A stretch of DNA of 64,000 nt from an uncultured Eubacteriales bacterium (GCA_902760595.1 CACWHI010000005.1:103730-167729), one strand, 5' to 3'. Positions 1 through 10,994 are shown, counted from the stretch's first letter. Notes: generated from the letters alone by a model not told the origin. Numbers and translations: made by a program.

Positions 1-1
1 C

Positions 2-901
2 AGCGCCTATATGCCCTTGCTGGTGCAGGGACAGCTGACGATTTCCATTATCCAGGGAACGCCCCAGACCTTCACGGTGACGACCAGCCTGATCCTGGGC
101 GAACAGGCCGCGATCATCATCACGGAGACCGCCCAGAAGCACGTGACGGCCGTAGGCACGGTGATCCGGGAAGGCGCGGCCATCCGGGATATGCGGGACA
201 GCTTTGAAAACAGCCGGGTCTACGCCCGGCCGATGATGATCGCCTATAACGACAGCTTCGCGCGGAATATTGTCGAAGTCTTCTTTGAGGAGTACGGCGT
301 GGCCGGCAGCCTGGACGTGATCAAAAGCGGACTCAACCCCATGTACCTGACCGTGGAAGAGTACGGCAGGATCCTGCGGGAATTCCAGCACCCGGACGAT
401 CAGTATCTCTGGCGCTATCAGGAGTTTGACCGGTTCAAGGCCGCGATGGCGGAGGTCCTCCGCACATCCCGTTTTCGTGAGGTCCTCTCCCTGACCAAGC
501 TGCGCGAGATCGCGGCGACAGGCATCTGCCGCATGCCGTCCATGTATTTCTTTGAAGCTGGAATCTGCCACCTGGACGCGCAGGACTGCGTGAACCTGCT
601 GAACGGCTATATCCACTACCTGGAAACAGACCCGAACTTCCAGGTGGTGCTGCTGGAGGACGAGCAGCTGTTTATGCCCAATTCCTGCTGGCACATCAAG
701 AACAACAAGCATATCATGATCCATTCGTGGAACATCGACGAGCCGATGATGGTGTACTCTGACCAGCTGATGCTGATCGACGAATTCCAGCAGCATTTTG
801 AGGTACTGTGGGAACGGAGCCTGAAGGACAGCAGTGTGAAGAACAGCATCCGTACCCTCAAAGAACTGCGCGATCAGTGCGCGGAGAAGATCAGGGAGTG
901 A
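2..901 (+). CDS. Hypothetical protein, 5' partial
   Basis: The frame is open to the left edge, so the true start is probably outside the window; the first internal ATG is at 11. About 299 residues are visible. I do not recognise the family with confidence. The sequence is a soluble mixed alpha/beta protein with no membrane segments, and an Asn/Trp/His-rich stretch near residues 230-245 (CWHIKNNKHIMIHSW). Size and composition would fit the C-terminal effector part of a clostridial DNA-binding regulator whose helix-turn-helix lies upstream, but that is a guess. Its 3' end overlaps the convergent DUF4097 gene by 11 bp, so the two transcripts run into each other. Confidence 0.6.
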   Translation, partial: SAYMPLLVQGQLTISIIQGTPQTFTVTTSLILGEQAAIIITETAQKHVTAVGTVIREGAAIRDMRDSFENSRVYARPMMIAYNDSFARNIVEVFFEEYGVAGSLDVIKSGLNPMYLTVEEYGRILREFQHPDDQYLWRYQEFDRFKAAMAEVLRTSRFREVLSLTKLREIAATGICRMPSMYFFEAGICHLDAQDCVNLLNGYIHYLETDPNFQVVLLEDEQLFMPNSCWHIKNNKHIMIHSWNIDEPMMVYSDQLMLIDEFQQHFEVLWERSLKDSSVKNSIRTLKELRDQCAEKIRE

Positions 902-1901
902 CCTGTTGCTCCGCCGCTCCGACCCATACGTCGCCCGAAGTGGCGTGAATGCTGACCTCGGCGCTGCCGTCGCCGCAGATATAGTCGCTGCCCTGCTTGG
1001 TCAGGCTCATATCATAATTGAAGCTGCCGCTGGTGGTGGTGACGCGTGCCCTGAAGCCGGGTGCGGCAGGCAGGAACGCCTTTACGTCGCCGGAGGTCAC
1101 GCCCACCTCCAGCCTGTCAAGCTTTCCGAGCCGGACCGTCACGCCCGCGCTGGTGCCTTTCAGGGCGACGCTGCCGGCCTCGGCGGCTTCGATGTCCAGG
1201 TTTCCGGAGGTGGCGGCGGCCTTAAGCTCTCCCGCGCAGTCCGCTTTGATCCGCACCAGGCCGGAGGTGACGCTGGCGTCCAGCTTGTCCGCCGCATCGG
1301 CCCTGATCCCGATATTGCCCGAAGTCGCGTGTGCCGTGATCTCCCGGGCCTGTCCCCGGAGGTTCAGGTCCATATCGCCGGAGGTCATCCTGCTTTCCAC
1401 CGCGCCGGCTTCCGCCGACGCCCGGATCTCGCCCGACGTCACGCGCAGCTTCAGGCTGTCGGCCTTCATCGCCGGGATCGCCAGCTCCCCGGACGTGGCG
1501 GCCAGGCTCGCCTCGCCGAGATCCGCGCCCTCCGGCAGGGTCAGCGTCAGCTCCTTCTGGAGGTTCCAGTTCAGGCGCACGGCCCCCGCCTTCGCGTAAC
1601 GGACGCGCAGCGTGTCCCCGTCCAGCCACCACCTGAGCCGCATATCGTCTGAAAGATCCCTTTTCGCGGCCTCGCTGACCAGCACGGTGGGCTCCTGATG
1701 ATACGCGACAGTCACCCTGCCGTCGATCCAGTCCACATCCAGGTTCCGGACCGTGCCTTCGACCGTTCCCCCGCCCACGGTATATTTGTCCGCGTTCTCA
1801 TAGCGGTAGCCGATGCCGTTTCCGAGGCTCATGGCGACAGCCGCGACGAGCACGGCGGCGCATACGATCATAGCCGCGACGATCTTTTTATTCCTGTTCA
1901 T
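891..1901 (-). CDS. DUF4097 family beta-helix-like membrane-anchored protein
   Basis: 336 residues. An N-terminal hydrophobic segment (residues 7-27) acts as a signal or membrane anchor. The rest is a series of short repeats of about 20 residues built on the phrase (V/A)TSG(D/E/N), e.g. VTSGEIR, MTSGDMD, ATSGNIG, TTSGSFN, typical of DUF4097 beta-strand repeat proteins. The exact role is unknown; in Firmicutes such proteins are often encoded beside envelope-stress sigma or PadR/LiaR-type regulators. The start overlaps the end of the anti-sigma gene by 14 bp, so it is the third gene of the sigma operon and probably sigma-controlled. No terminator is evident before the convergent gene at its 3' end. 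Confidence 0.8.
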   Translation of the reverse strand: MNRNKKIVAAMIVCAAVLVAAVAMSLGNGIGYRYENADKYTVGGGTVEGTVRNLDVDWIDGRVTVAYHQEPTVLVSEAAKRDLSDDMRLRWWLDGDTLRVRYAKAGAVRLNWNLQKELTLTLPEGADLGEASLAATSGELAIPAMKADSLKLRVTSGEIRASAEAGAVESRMTSGDMDLNLRGQAREITAHATSGNIGIRADAADKLDASVTSGLVRIKADCAGELKAAATSGNLDIEAAEAGSVALKGTSAGVTVRLGKLDRLEVGVTSGDVKAFLPAAPGFRARVTTTSGSFNYDMSLTKQGSDYICGDGSAEVSIHATSGDVWVGAAEQQVTP

Positions 1902-2637
1902 TCTTATTTCCTCCCTGTCGAATCACTTCGAGTACGATCAGCGCGATCCCGGCCAGCGTGCCGAGCGACAGCAGCAGATTGCCCGCCCTGAAGCCGTTGG
2001 CGGCAAAGATCATGTTCATCATGTTCACAAATAGCGCGGCGTCCAGGCCAAGGACGATCAGGCCTTTGCTGGCGCCGCCGATCAGCCGCTTCACCGGCTT
2101 CGCCCGGACCACAAAGGGCAGGAAGATCACCGCCAGCCCGAACAGCGCGGCGCTGGCCGCGATCCAGAACCAGTTCCCGCCGCTGTACAGGCAGGTGACC
2201 GCCAGCAGGATCACCAGGCTCACACAGAACGCGCAGAAGGTCCAGAACAGCTTGTCCTCCGGCACCGTGAGCGGCGTGATGACCAGGGACGCGGCGACTG
2301 CCAGCGACGCCAGCACCACGAAGAACCAGTCCAGCGTGTTGCCGGACGCGAGATTCACGACCAGGCACACCAGAATCGGGAGCATGAACAGCCCCGCGAC
2401 CAGCATCCCCACCGCCGCGGAGCGGCGCTTGAAGCGCTTTTCGCCGTAGCGGATCACGTCCTGCTTTTCCAGCCTCAGGTCCTGCTCGATCTCGCTGCTC
2501 CTGAGGCGGACCAGCATGGTCCGACAGTCCGCGCAGCCCGCAAGATGCCCCTCCACCAGGGTCCGGCTGGCCCGGCTGCACGCGTCGTCCGCGTACAGCG
2601 GCAGCAGGTCCCGGATCACCTCACAATCATTTGTCAT
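1888..2637 (-). CDS. Anti-sigma factor, zinc-finger (ZAS) plus multi-pass membrane region
   Basis: 249 residues. The N-terminus carries the anti-sigma zinc motif H-x3-C-x2-C (HLAGCADC, about residues 28-35) with an upstream Cys at residue 5, the zf-HC2/ZAS signature that holds a cognate ECF sigma factor inactive. After a charged linker there are about six hydrophobic helices from residue 75 on, so it is an integral membrane protein; many ZAS anti-sigmas have only one helix, making this a multi-pass sensor version. Its ATG overlaps the sigma stop codon (ATGA), implying translational coupling and matched stoichiometry. The signal sensed is unknown; its position before a DUF4097 gene suggests envelope stress. 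Confidence 0.85.
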   Translation of the reverse strand: MTNDCEVIRDLLPLYADDACSRASRTLVEGHLAGCADCRTMLVRLRSSEIEQDLRLEKQDVIRYGEKRFKRRSAAVGMLVAGLFMLPILVCLVVNLASGNTLDWFFVVLASLAVAASLVITPLTVPEDKLFWTFCAFCVSLVILLAVTCLYSGGNWFWIAASAALFGLAVIFLPFVVRAKPVKRLIGGASKGLIVLGLDAALFVNMMNMIFAANGFRAGNLLLSLGTLAGIALIVLEVIRQGGNKNEQE

Positions 2638-3119
2638 CGTTCTTCCATCCTTTCCCGCAGCTTCAGCCTGGCCCGGTGATATGTGACGCGCGCCCAGTTC
2701 TCAGTCTTTCCGAAGATCACGCCGATCTCATGGAAGCTCAGTTCCCCGAAGATCCTGAGCTCGAAGACCTCCCGGTAGGGCTCCTCCAGCGCATGCAGCG
2801 CCTGGTGGATCCGGAAGGAGGAATCCCGGTCGGCGACCTCTCTCTCCACACCCTTCGCCGGGTCCGGAGCGTCCTCCGGGATGCCCGTATGCCGTGCCTG
2901 CCGGCGCCTCTCGTCGAAGAAGAGGTTCTTCGCGATGGCGCAGAGCCAGGTCGCCTGGTCCGCCTCTCCGCGGAAATCCTTTTGCTTGGCAAAAGCCCGG
3001 AAAAAGGCTTCCTGCGTGATCTCCTCCGCCTCCTGCCGGTTCCCCGCCAGGGTCATCGTATACGAGAACACCCGCATGTAGCAGGCCGTGTAGAGCTTCT
3101 CGAACGCTTCCCGCGTCAC
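2634..3119 (-). CDS. ECF RNA polymerase sigma factor (sigma-70 family)
   Basis: 161 residues, beginning at a GTG at 3119-3117 preceded by a strong GGGAGGTGATGAA ribosome site; an in-frame upstream extension lacks such a site. Region 2 is visible (NRQEAEEITQEAFFRAF, then FRGEADQATWLCAIAKNLFFD) and region 4 near the C-terminus (EPYREVFELRIFGELSFHEI followed by a helix-turn-helix ending in RARLKLRERM). There is no region 1 or 3, as in ECF sigmas. It directs RNA polymerase to stress promoters. It is first in a three-gene operon with its anti-sigma and a DUF4097 protein, and the upstream promoter has ECF form, so autoregulation is likely. Confidence 0.92.
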   Translation of the reverse strand: MTREAFEKLYTACYMRVFSYTMTLAGNRQEAEEITQEAFFRAFAKQKDFRGEADQATWLCAIAKNLFFDERRRQARHTGIPEDAPDPAKGVEREVADRDSSFRIHQALHALEEPYREVFELRIFGELSFHEIGVIFGKTENWARVTYHRARLKLRERMEER

Positions 3120-3150
3120 TTCATCACCTCCCTTCCAGCCAGGTACACCG

Positions 3151-3180
3151 TTTAGACGGGGAAAAGCCGGATTCGTTACA
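3151..3180 (-). promoter_or_regulatory. ECF-type promoter of the sigma operon
   Basis: On the minus strand, TGTAAC (3180-3175), 16 bp, then CGTCTAAA (3158-3151). The AAC-containing -35 and CGTC -10 at this spacing are the classic ECF sigma signature in Firmicutes. It ends 31 bp before the GTG of the sigma gene, leaving room for the ribosome site. It implies that the sigma factor transcribes its own operon. Confidence 0.75.
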
Positions 3181-3333
3181 GGATTTTTCAAAAAAGTTTT
3201 CAAAGCGCACCGCGCAACGTACGGGACCGCTTCAGCATAGCACATTCCGCCCCGGACCACAACCACGCGGCAGCCCGAGAGCATGGATTGATCAGCGGGG
3301 AACAGATACAGGGAGAAGGGAGAAAGTATCCCT

Positions 3334-3369
3334 CAAAAAAAGTCCTCCCCCGGATCCCGAGGGAAGACT
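3334..3369 (-). terminator. Intrinsic terminator of pckA
   Basis: On the minus strand, AGTCTTCCCT pairs with the GGGGGAGGACT arm across a short loop and is followed by seven T. It lies about 60 bp after the pckA stop codon. Confidence 0.8.
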
Positions 3370-3430
3370 GCGCATTATGTAAAGTAGTATAAGTTCCTCA
3401 CTCCTGCCCGGAGCGAGCATGAGCGAGCGA

Positions 3431-5044
<1,614 letters not shown>

Positions 5045-5094
5045 GGGAATCGTACCTCTTTCTGTAATCAATTGCGCCTCTTTAAGGCAGTTAC

Positions 5095-5123
5095 AGTATA
5101 ACACAAGCTTTTTTTTACGTCAA
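5095..5123 (-). promoter_or_regulatory. Sigma-A-like promoter of pckA
   Basis: On the minus strand, TTGACG (5123-5118), 17 bp spacer containing an A-run, then TATACT (5100-5095). It lies 50 bp upstream of the pckA ATG. Confidence 0.75.
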
Positions 5124-5225
5124 TTATGCAAAAACGGCAAAAGATTTGCAGGAAAACGCCGCTGTCGATCGTCTTATATACAGAAGGCAGTTTTCTGCCA
5201 TCATCATTTCAGGAGGATTTTTACC

Positions 5226-6632
5226 ATGAAACGAATCTTGTCTCTGTTCCTTGCGGCTCTGCTTGCCCTTAACACAGCCGCCCTCTGTGCCGCGGAAACG
5301 CAGATCGGCTATATCAACGAGGACACAAAGGTTTATATGGACGCCTCTGAAAAGGCGATCGTGGACGGCAGCGCCGCCCTGGGCATGCAGGTACGCATCG
5401 AGGACGAGACAGTCTCCGAAGGCACCGGCTGGTACAAGGTCACCTTCCTGGCCAGCAATAAAACAGGCTGGGTCAAAGCGGACGACGTGGACCTGGTGAT
5501 CGCCAAAAAGGCCATCACCGCCAGCGCCCAGTCCCCGGCAGTGCAAGGCGGTGTTCGGCCCGTCGAACGGGAGAGCGATTTCCCGGTGCTGAATGCCAGC
5601 GGCATCGTCGACCCCAGCACGCTCCCCCAGGGGTCGGCTTCTCTCCAATACCGCGACCTGTCTGTGGGTGACTCCGGCGAGGACGTGCTGGCCGTGAGCG
5701 AACGCCTGTTTGAGCTGGGTTATCTGGACGCGAAATACGCGAAGAGAATAACGAAAGCGCATCAGAGCGCCATTAAACAGTTCCAGAAAGCCAATAAGCT
5801 GGAGCAGGATGGGCTCTGCACGGCGGAGCTGCAGGAGAAGCTCTTCTCAGCCAGTGCGGTGGGAAAAGGCGGCAAAAAGGCGGCCGCGAAGGATCCGCTG
5901 ATGCTCAGCAAAGGCAGCGTCAAGCCGGCGAAAAAGGGCGGCGGCACCATCAGCTTCAATATCAAAAATGAAACCGGTGAAAAGATCGACGCCTTCAACA
6001 TGACGATGCGGCTGTACAACACCTATGGCGAGCGCTTCCTGTTCAGCAGCGTGGTCAGCGATATCACCATCGCGGAGGAACTGACGGCCCTGGATCACGC
6101 GGAGGAGCGGTATTCCCTGAAAAAGAACGAAACGGCCAAGTTCGGCTTTGAGCTGGGCAGCTACTATTTTGCCGGCGTCATGGTCGCGATCACCGCCTAC
6201 CACACCGAGGACGGCGATACCGTGCGCATACCCGAAGACCAGCGTCATTGGTACGGTTTCGGCAAGGGCGTGGACAAGGATTATCAGCCCCTGCTGGTGA
6301 CCCCGCTGACAACGGAGGAACGGCGGCTGGCCGCCCAGTGGAACAGCGGCATAGAAAGCATCTACGTGGACGATGAAGTCGCCAAGAGCTACGGCGTGCG
6401 CGAGGGCTACATGATCCAGAAAATGGAGCCCGGCAGTATGCTGGATACGGCCGGCCTGAAGGCGGGCGATATTCTGATGGCCATCGGCGACGTGCGCATC
6501 TTCGGCACCACCTCCATCGACCGCGCCCTCGCCCGCCTGAACCCCGGCCAGAGCGTCACGGTCCTTTTCCTGCGCAACGGTGTGGTTTACCAGACCCAGA
6601 TGGCCGCGCCGGGCGGGTCCGAAGCGGCATGA
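5226..6632 (+). CDS. Secreted SH3b - peptidoglycan-binding - PDZ protein
   Basis: 468 residues from the ATG at 5226, preceded by CAGGAGG. A signal peptide (MKRILSLFLAALLALNTAALCAAE, shown only in outline: basic start, hydrophobic core, A-x-A end) is followed by a bacterial SH3-like domain (about residues 28-95, with GTGWYKV and TGWVKADDV). A PG_binding_1 domain follows (about 140-200, LSVGDSGEDVLAVSERLFEL and AIKQFQKANKLEQDGLC). The middle region (about 235-350) resembles a beta-sandwich. A PDZ domain ends the protein (about 385-460, GYMIQKMEPGSMLDTAGLKA). The order suggests an extracytoplasmic wall-associated protein; no protease motif is seen. It is a stand-alone gene with a strong terminator. 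Confidence 0.85.
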   Translation: MKRILSLFLAALLALNTAALCAAETQIGYINEDTKVYMDASEKAIVDGSAALGMQVRIEDETVSEGTGWYKVTFLASNKTGWVKADDVDLVIAKKAITASAQSPAVQGGVRPVERESDFPVLNASGIVDPSTLPQGSASLQYRDLSVGDSGEDVLAVSERLFELGYLDAKYAKRITKAHQSAIKQFQKANKLEQDGLCTAELQEKLFSASAVGKGGKKAAAKDPLMLSKGSVKPAKKGGGTISFNIKNETGEKIDAFNMTMRLYNTYGERFLFSSVVSDITIAEELTALDHAEERYSLKKNETAKFGFELGSYYFAGVMVAITAYHTEDGDTVRIPEDQRHWYGFGKGVDKDYQPLLVTPLTTEERRLAAQWNSGIESIYVDDEVAKSYGVREGYMIQKMEPGSMLDTAGLKAGDILMAIGDVRIFGTTSIDRALARLNPGQSVTVLFLRNGVVYQTQMAAPGGSEAA

Positions 6633-6756
6633 GCCGGAATCAGCCATCTAAACGAAGACTTCTTTCCCTGCGAATCCGCCGCGCAATACGGCCATCAGAT
6701 CTTATCCCGGCTTCCCGCCTTCCCCCGCACAGGGATCTGTCGGCCTGCTTTTTACC

Positions 6757-6786
6757 AGGATCGGTCCACCGGACCGATCCTTTTTG
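6757..6786 (+). terminator. Intrinsic terminator
   Basis: A perfect 11-bp stem AGGATCGGTCC / GGACCGATCCT with loop ACC, followed by TTTTTG. It ends transcription from the SH3b-PDZ gene about 125 bp downstream of its stop. The 6633-6756 stretch holds nothing else I recognise. Confidence 0.9.
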
Positions 6787-6850
6787 TTCATCGGCCCGTT
6801 GAGCAAGCAGACCGCCAGACCGCATGTCAAAATCAGTCCCGTTATTTCCA

Positions 6851-6879
6851 TTGCCAAACAGATGAAATAGTCTTATATT
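6851..6879 (+). promoter_or_regulatory. Sigma-A-like promoter of the glg operon
   Basis: TTGCCA (6851-6856), 17 bp, TATATT (6874-6879). Transcription would start near 6886, giving a leader of about 107 nt before glgC. I see no known riboswitch in that leader. Confidence 0.6.
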
Positions 6880-6992
6880 TCAATGTAGTTCCGTATGTAC
6901 TTATAAATATTGTGCATACGGGAAGATTCACAATACGTACCGCCCGTCGGCCCATGGCGGAGGGACGGTCAACATCAAGGAGTGAGGGAGAT

Positions 6993-8177
6993 ATGCTGCG
7001 CAAAAAACGCTGTGTTGCCATGCTGCTCGCAGGCGGTCAAGGGAGCCGACTTGGCATCCTGACCAGTCATATGGCGAAGCCTGCCGTCCCCTACGGCGGC
7101 AAATACCGCATCATCGACTTTCCGCTGAGCAACTGTGCCAACAGCGGCATTGACGTGGTGGGCGTGCTGACCCAGTACCGGCCTTTGGAACTGAACGCTT
7201 ACATCGGTTCCGGCGCCCCCTGGGATCTGGACCTGTCCAGCGGCGGCGCGTTCGTGCTGCCGCCCTATCAGACCGGCGCTTCTGGCACCTGGTACAAGGG
7301 CACGGCCAACGCGATCTACCAGAATATCGCGTTCATCGCCCAGTACAACCCGGATTACGTGCTGATCCTGTCCGGCGACCATATCTATAAGATGGACTAC
7401 GCCGCGATGCTCAAGCACCACATCCGTCATGAGGCGGACCTGACCGTCGCCGTGCGCCAGGTACCGTGGGAAGAGGCCAGCCGCTTCGGCATCATGAACA
7501 CCGACGCGGACGACAATATCGTCGAGTTCGAGGAGAAGCCCAAGAACCCGAAGTCCAACAACGCCTCCATGGGCGTGTACATCTTCTCCTGGGACAAGCT
7601 GCGCAAGTACCTGGAGGAGGATGAAGCCGATCCCAAGAGCTCCAACGACTTCGGCAAGAACATCATCCCGAAGATGCTGGGCGACGGCTGCAGGCTGACG
7701 GCCTACACCTTCGCCGGCTACTGGAAGGACGTAGGCACCATCGCCAGCCTCTGGGAAGCCAATATGGACATCCTGGAGGAGCGCCCCGAGATCGACCTGC
7801 ACGACAAGTCCTGGCGCATCTACGCCCGCAACGAGGGCTACCTGCCCCAGTACATCGCCCAGGGCGCGGAGCTGAACCGCTGCCTGATCACCGAGGGCTG
7901 CCAGATCTCCGGCACGGTCACGCACTCCATCTGCTCCACCGGCGTCATCGTGGAGAAGGGCGCGCAGATCATCGACAGCGTGCTGATGCCCGGCGTCCGC
8001 GTGGCGGCCGGCGCGCGCGTGGTGCGCTCCATCGTCGCGGAGAACGCGGTCATCGGCGAAGGCGCGCGGGTCGGCGAGGCTGACGGGGACATCGCCGTCG
8101 TCGGCATCGGCGTCACAGTGGCTCCCGGCGCAGCGGTTGCGGCCGGCGTCCAATACGAACCGAATCACGGAGGTTGA
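6993..8177 (+). CDS. glgC: Glucose-1-phosphate adenylyltransferase, catalytic subunit
   Basis: 394 residues from the ATG at 6993, preceded by GGAGTGAGGGAG. It makes ADP-glucose from ATP and glucose-1-phosphate, the committed step of glycogen synthesis. The nucleotidyltransferase signature [12 protein letters not shown] is at residues 10-21, followed by [30 protein letters not shown] holds the metal-binding region, and a C-terminal left-handed beta-helix starts near residue 290. The length is near the family norm. It is first in glgC-glgD-glgA. The stop codon overlaps the ribosome site of glgD, suggesting coupled translation of the two subunits. Confidence 0.97.
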   Translation: MLRKKRCVAMLLAGGQGSRLGILTSHMAKPAVPYGGKYRIIDFPLSNCANSGIDVVGVLTQYRPLELNAYIGSGAPWDLDLSSGGAFVLPPYQTGASGTWYKGTANAIYQNIAFIAQYNPDYVLILSGDHIYKMDYAAMLKHHIRHEADLTVAVRQVPWEEASRFGIMNTDADDNIVEFEEKPKNPKSNNASMGVYIFSWDKLRKYLEEDEADPKSSNDFGKNIIPKMLGDGCRLTAYTFAGYWKDVGTIASLWEANMDILEERPEIDLHDKSWRIYARNEGYLPQYIAQGAELNRCLITEGCQISGTVTHSICSTGVIVEKGAQIIDSVLMPGVRVAAGARVVRSIVAENAVIGEGARVGEADGDIAVVGIGVTVAPGAAVAAGVQYEPNHGG

Positions 8178-8182
8178 CAGCC

Positions 8183-9304
8183 ATGAGCGATATTATGGGC
8201 CTCATTTACACGGGTGAAATGGACACCCGTCTGCGCGAGCTCACCGCGGTGCGCGCCATCGCGGCCGTACCGATCCTCGCGCGCTACCGTCTGATCGATT
8301 TCCCGCTGTCCTGCATGGTCAACAGCGGCATCCGCAATATCGGCGTCATCATGCAGCGCAACTACCGCAGCCTGCTGGACCACCTGGGCTCCGGCAAGGA
8401 GTGGGACCTGCACGGCAAGCGCGCCGGCCTGACCATCCTGCCCCCCTTCCTGACCAAGGACAGCGTGGGCGTGTACGAGGGCATGCTGGACGCCCTGCAC
8501 AGCAATCTCCCCTACCTGCGCTCCTCCAAGGAAAAGTACGTGGTCATCTCCAACAGCTTCATGCTGTACAACGCGGACTTTGAGGACATGGTGGAAGAGC
8601 ACGAGAAGTCCGGCGCGGACATCACCCTGATGTACACCAAGGACGCCGGCGTCCGCCGCAGCAGCCAGGGCAAGTACTGCGAAGTGCAGGAGGACGGCCA
8701 GGTCACGCAGATCGAGGTCGATCCCATGATCACCCGGTTCGACAACACGATGACCGAGGTCTTCTGCATGCGGCGCGAGCTGCTGATCTCCCTGATCGAC
8801 CTGTCCACCAGCCGCGGGCATTACCACTTCACCCGCCAGATGCTGCAGACCGGCGTCAACGACAAGAGCCTCAAGGTGCACGGCTACGAGTGCAAGTCCC
8901 GCGTGTGGGCCATCGACTCCGTCGAAGCCTACTACCAGTGCAATATGGACCTGCTGGATCCCGCGAACCGCGAGAGCATCTTCACCGAGGGCCGTCCCGT
9001 GCTGACCAAGCTGCGCGACGAGATGCCCACCCGTTACCTGCCCGGCGCTCACGTGTCCAACAGCCTGATCGCCGACGGCTGCATCATCGAGGGCACGGTC
9101 GAAAACTGCGTGCTGTTCCGCTCCGTCCGCGTCGGCAAGGGCGCGAGCATCCGCAACAGCATCGTGATGCAGGATGGCCGCATCGGTCAGATGGCCGAGG
9201 TCAACCACACCATCATGGACAAGCAGTCCGCCGTCCTCGAATCCACCCGCCTGATCGGCGCCGCCAACTATCCGGTGCTGGTCAGCAAGGGACTCACGGT
9301 TTAA
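8183..9304 (+). CDS. glgD: GlgD, regulatory subunit of ADP-glucose pyrophosphorylase
   Basis: 373 residues from ATG 8183 with GGAGG at 8169-8173; an in-frame TTG at 8174 has no better site. It is a GlgC paralogue: the N-terminus (MSDIMGLIYTGE) lacks the AGGxGxRL nucleotide-binding signature that GlgC has, while ARYRLIDFPLSCMVNSGIRNI and the C-terminal beta-helix remain. In Firmicutes GlgD pairs with GlgC and modulates its activity while being catalytically weak or inactive by itself. It is separated from glgC by 5 bp and from glgA by a 171-bp stretch carrying an inverted-repeat element. Confidence 0.95.
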   Translation: MSDIMGLIYTGEMDTRLRELTAVRAIAAVPILARYRLIDFPLSCMVNSGIRNIGVIMQRNYRSLLDHLGSGKEWDLHGKRAGLTILPPFLTKDSVGVYEGMLDALHSNLPYLRSSKEKYVVISNSFMLYNADFEDMVEEHEKSGADITLMYTKDAGVRRSSQGKYCEVQEDGQVTQIEVDPMITRFDNTMTEVFCMRRELLISLIDLSTSRGHYHFTRQMLQTGVNDKSLKVHGYECKSRVWAIDSVEAYYQCNMDLLDPANRESIFTEGRPVLTKLRDEMPTRYLPGAHVSNSLIADGCIIEGTVENCVLFRSVRVGKGASIRNSIVMQDGRIGQMAEVNHTIMDKQSAVLESTRLIGAANYPVLVSKGLTV

Positions 9305-9310
9305 TTGAGT

Positions 9311-9451
9311 GTGAAGAGTGGAGAGTGAAGAGTGGAGTTGTCAGGGTTGTCATGCTGCAACGCTTCGTGCCCTGACGTGCTTCAAAAAATCAAACGATCC
9401 CTGAGCATGAGCAAAGAGATCGCACCTTCACTCCGCACTCCACTCTTCACT
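9311..9451 (+). repeat. Intergenic inverted-repeat element between glgD and glgA
   Basis: Two tandem copies of GTGAAGAGTGGAGA start at 9311 and 9325. A 14-bp stretch AGTGAAGAGTGGAG (9324-9337) recurs as a perfect inverted copy at 9438-9451. Inside is a second inverted pair, GTCAGGG and CCCTGAC, near 9340 and 9370. The element lies within the glg operon and could fold in the mRNA. A similar layout occurs at 38661-38836, so it looks like a dispersed family. Confidence 0.65.
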
Positions 9452-9475
9452 CTATTTTGAAAGGGGGCTTCTGTC

Positions 9476-10969
9476 ATGAAGATTCTCTTTGCCGCCAGCG
9501 AATGCGTACCATTCATCAAGACCGGTGGCCTGGCGGATGTCGTCGGCGCGCTCGCGCCCGTGCTTGCCCGCAAGGGGCATGATGTACGCGTGATCCTGCC
9601 GCTGTACACCGCGATCCCCGAAAAGTACACGGACGCCATGCGCCATCTGATCGACTTTGAGGTCGAACTGGGCTGGCGCAAGCAATACTGCGGCATCGAG
9701 GTTCTGGAGCAGGACGGCGTCACCTTCTATTTCGTCGACAACAAATACTATTTCGGCCGCAGCTACATCTACGGCCTGGGCGGCGATGAGTACGAGCGTT
9801 ACGGCTTCTTCTGCCGCGGCGTGCTGAACGCCCTGCCGCTGATCGGCTTCATCCCGGACATCATCCACGCCAACGACTGGCAGACCGGCATGATCCCGGC
9901 GCTGCTCAAGATCCAGTACGCGCACCTGCCGGAATACGCGAAGATCAAAACGGTCTTTACCATCCACAACCTGCAGTATCAGGGCGTGTTCGGCATCGAG
10001 CAGTTCAAGGACGTGTTCGGCCTGGGCGACAGCATCTTCACCGCCGACAAGCTCGAGCACTACGGCACCGCCAACTGCATGAAGGCCGGTCTCGTCTACG
10101 CGGACGAGATCACTACCGTCAGCCCCTCCTACGCTGAGGAGATCCAGACCGCCTACTACGGCGAGCGCCTGGACGGCCTGCTCCGCGCGAAGCGTAACCA
10201 CCTGAGCGGCGTGCTGAACGGCATCGACGTGGACGACTACAATCCCGCGACCGACAAGCAGATCCCCTTCAACTACTCCCTGGAGGACATGAGCGGTAAG
10301 GCCGCCGACAAGAAGGCGCTGCAGGAGCAGCTGGGCCTGGAGGTCCGCCCGGACGTACCGCTCATCGGCATGGTGGGCCGCCTCTCCAACCAGAAGGGCC
10401 TCGACCTGGTGGATTACATCATCGGCGAGCTCATGGAGGAGGACATTCAGCTGGTGGTCCTGGGCATGGGCGACGCCAAGTACTTCAACCTCTTCTCCTG
10501 GGCGGAGCAGCAGTACGCGGGCCGCGTGGCCGCGCGCTTCCAGATGGACATCCAGCTCTCCCACCGCATCTACGCCGGCGCTGACCTGTTCCTGATGCCC
10601 AGCCAGTTCGAGCCCTGCGGCCTGAGCCAGATGATCGCCCTGCGCTACGGCACGATCCCGGTCGTGCGCGAGACCGGCGGGCTGCGCGACACGGTGCTCA
10701 GCTACAACGAGGCCACCGGGGCCGGCAACGGCTTCTCCTTCTTCAACTACAACGCGCACGACATGCTCTATACCATCCGCCGCGCCGTGTGGTTCTACCA
10801 GAACCGCCCGGACGTGTGGCAGACGCTGCAGACCCGCGGCATGGAGGGCGACTATTCCTGGACGAACTCCGCGGAGACCTACCTGAGCCTGTACCAGAGC
10901 ATGCTGAAGCCCGCCGAGCCGAAAGCGTCCACTGAAAAGCCCGCCAAGGCGGAAAAAGAAAAGGTATAA
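9476..10969 (+). CDS. glgA: Glycogen synthase (ADP-glucose)
   Basis: 497 residues, GT5 family, close to the usual 475-490 plus a short Lys/Glu/Ala-rich tail (about residues 478-497). It transfers glucose from ADP-glucose to the growing alpha-1,4-glucan in the cytoplasm. The N-terminal ADP-glucose-binding motif KTGGLADV is at residues 15-22; the C-terminal GT-B half has GMVGRLSNQKGLDLV and the acidic catalytic region PSQFEPCGLSQMIALRYG. AAAGGGGG precedes the ATG. It is the last gene of glgC-glgD-glgA and is followed by a terminator; branching enzyme and phosphorylase genes are not in this window. Confidence 0.97.
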   Translation: MKILFAASECVPFIKTGGLADVVGALAPVLARKGHDVRVILPLYTAIPEKYTDAMRHLIDFEVELGWRKQYCGIEVLEQDGVTFYFVDNKYYFGRSYIYGLGGDEYERYGFFCRGVLNALPLIGFIPDIIHANDWQTGMIPALLKIQYAHLPEYAKIKTVFTIHNLQYQGVFGIEQFKDVFGLGDSIFTADKLEHYGTANCMKAGLVYADEITTVSPSYAEEIQTAYYGERLDGLLRAKRNHLSGVLNGIDVDDYNPATDKQIPFNYSLEDMSGKAADKKALQEQLGLEVRPDVPLIGMVGRLSNQKGLDLVDYIIGELMEEDIQLVVLGMGDAKYFNLFSWAEQQYAGRVAARFQMDIQLSHRIYAGADLFLMPSQFEPCGLSQMIALRYGTIPVVRETGGLRDTVLSYNEATGAGNGFSFFNYNAHDMLYTIRRAVWFYQNRPDVWQTLQTRGMEGDYSWTNSAETYLSLYQSMLKPAEPKASTEKPAKAEKEKV

Positions 10970-10994
10970 ATCCCCCTCCTTTGAGGCATTGCAA

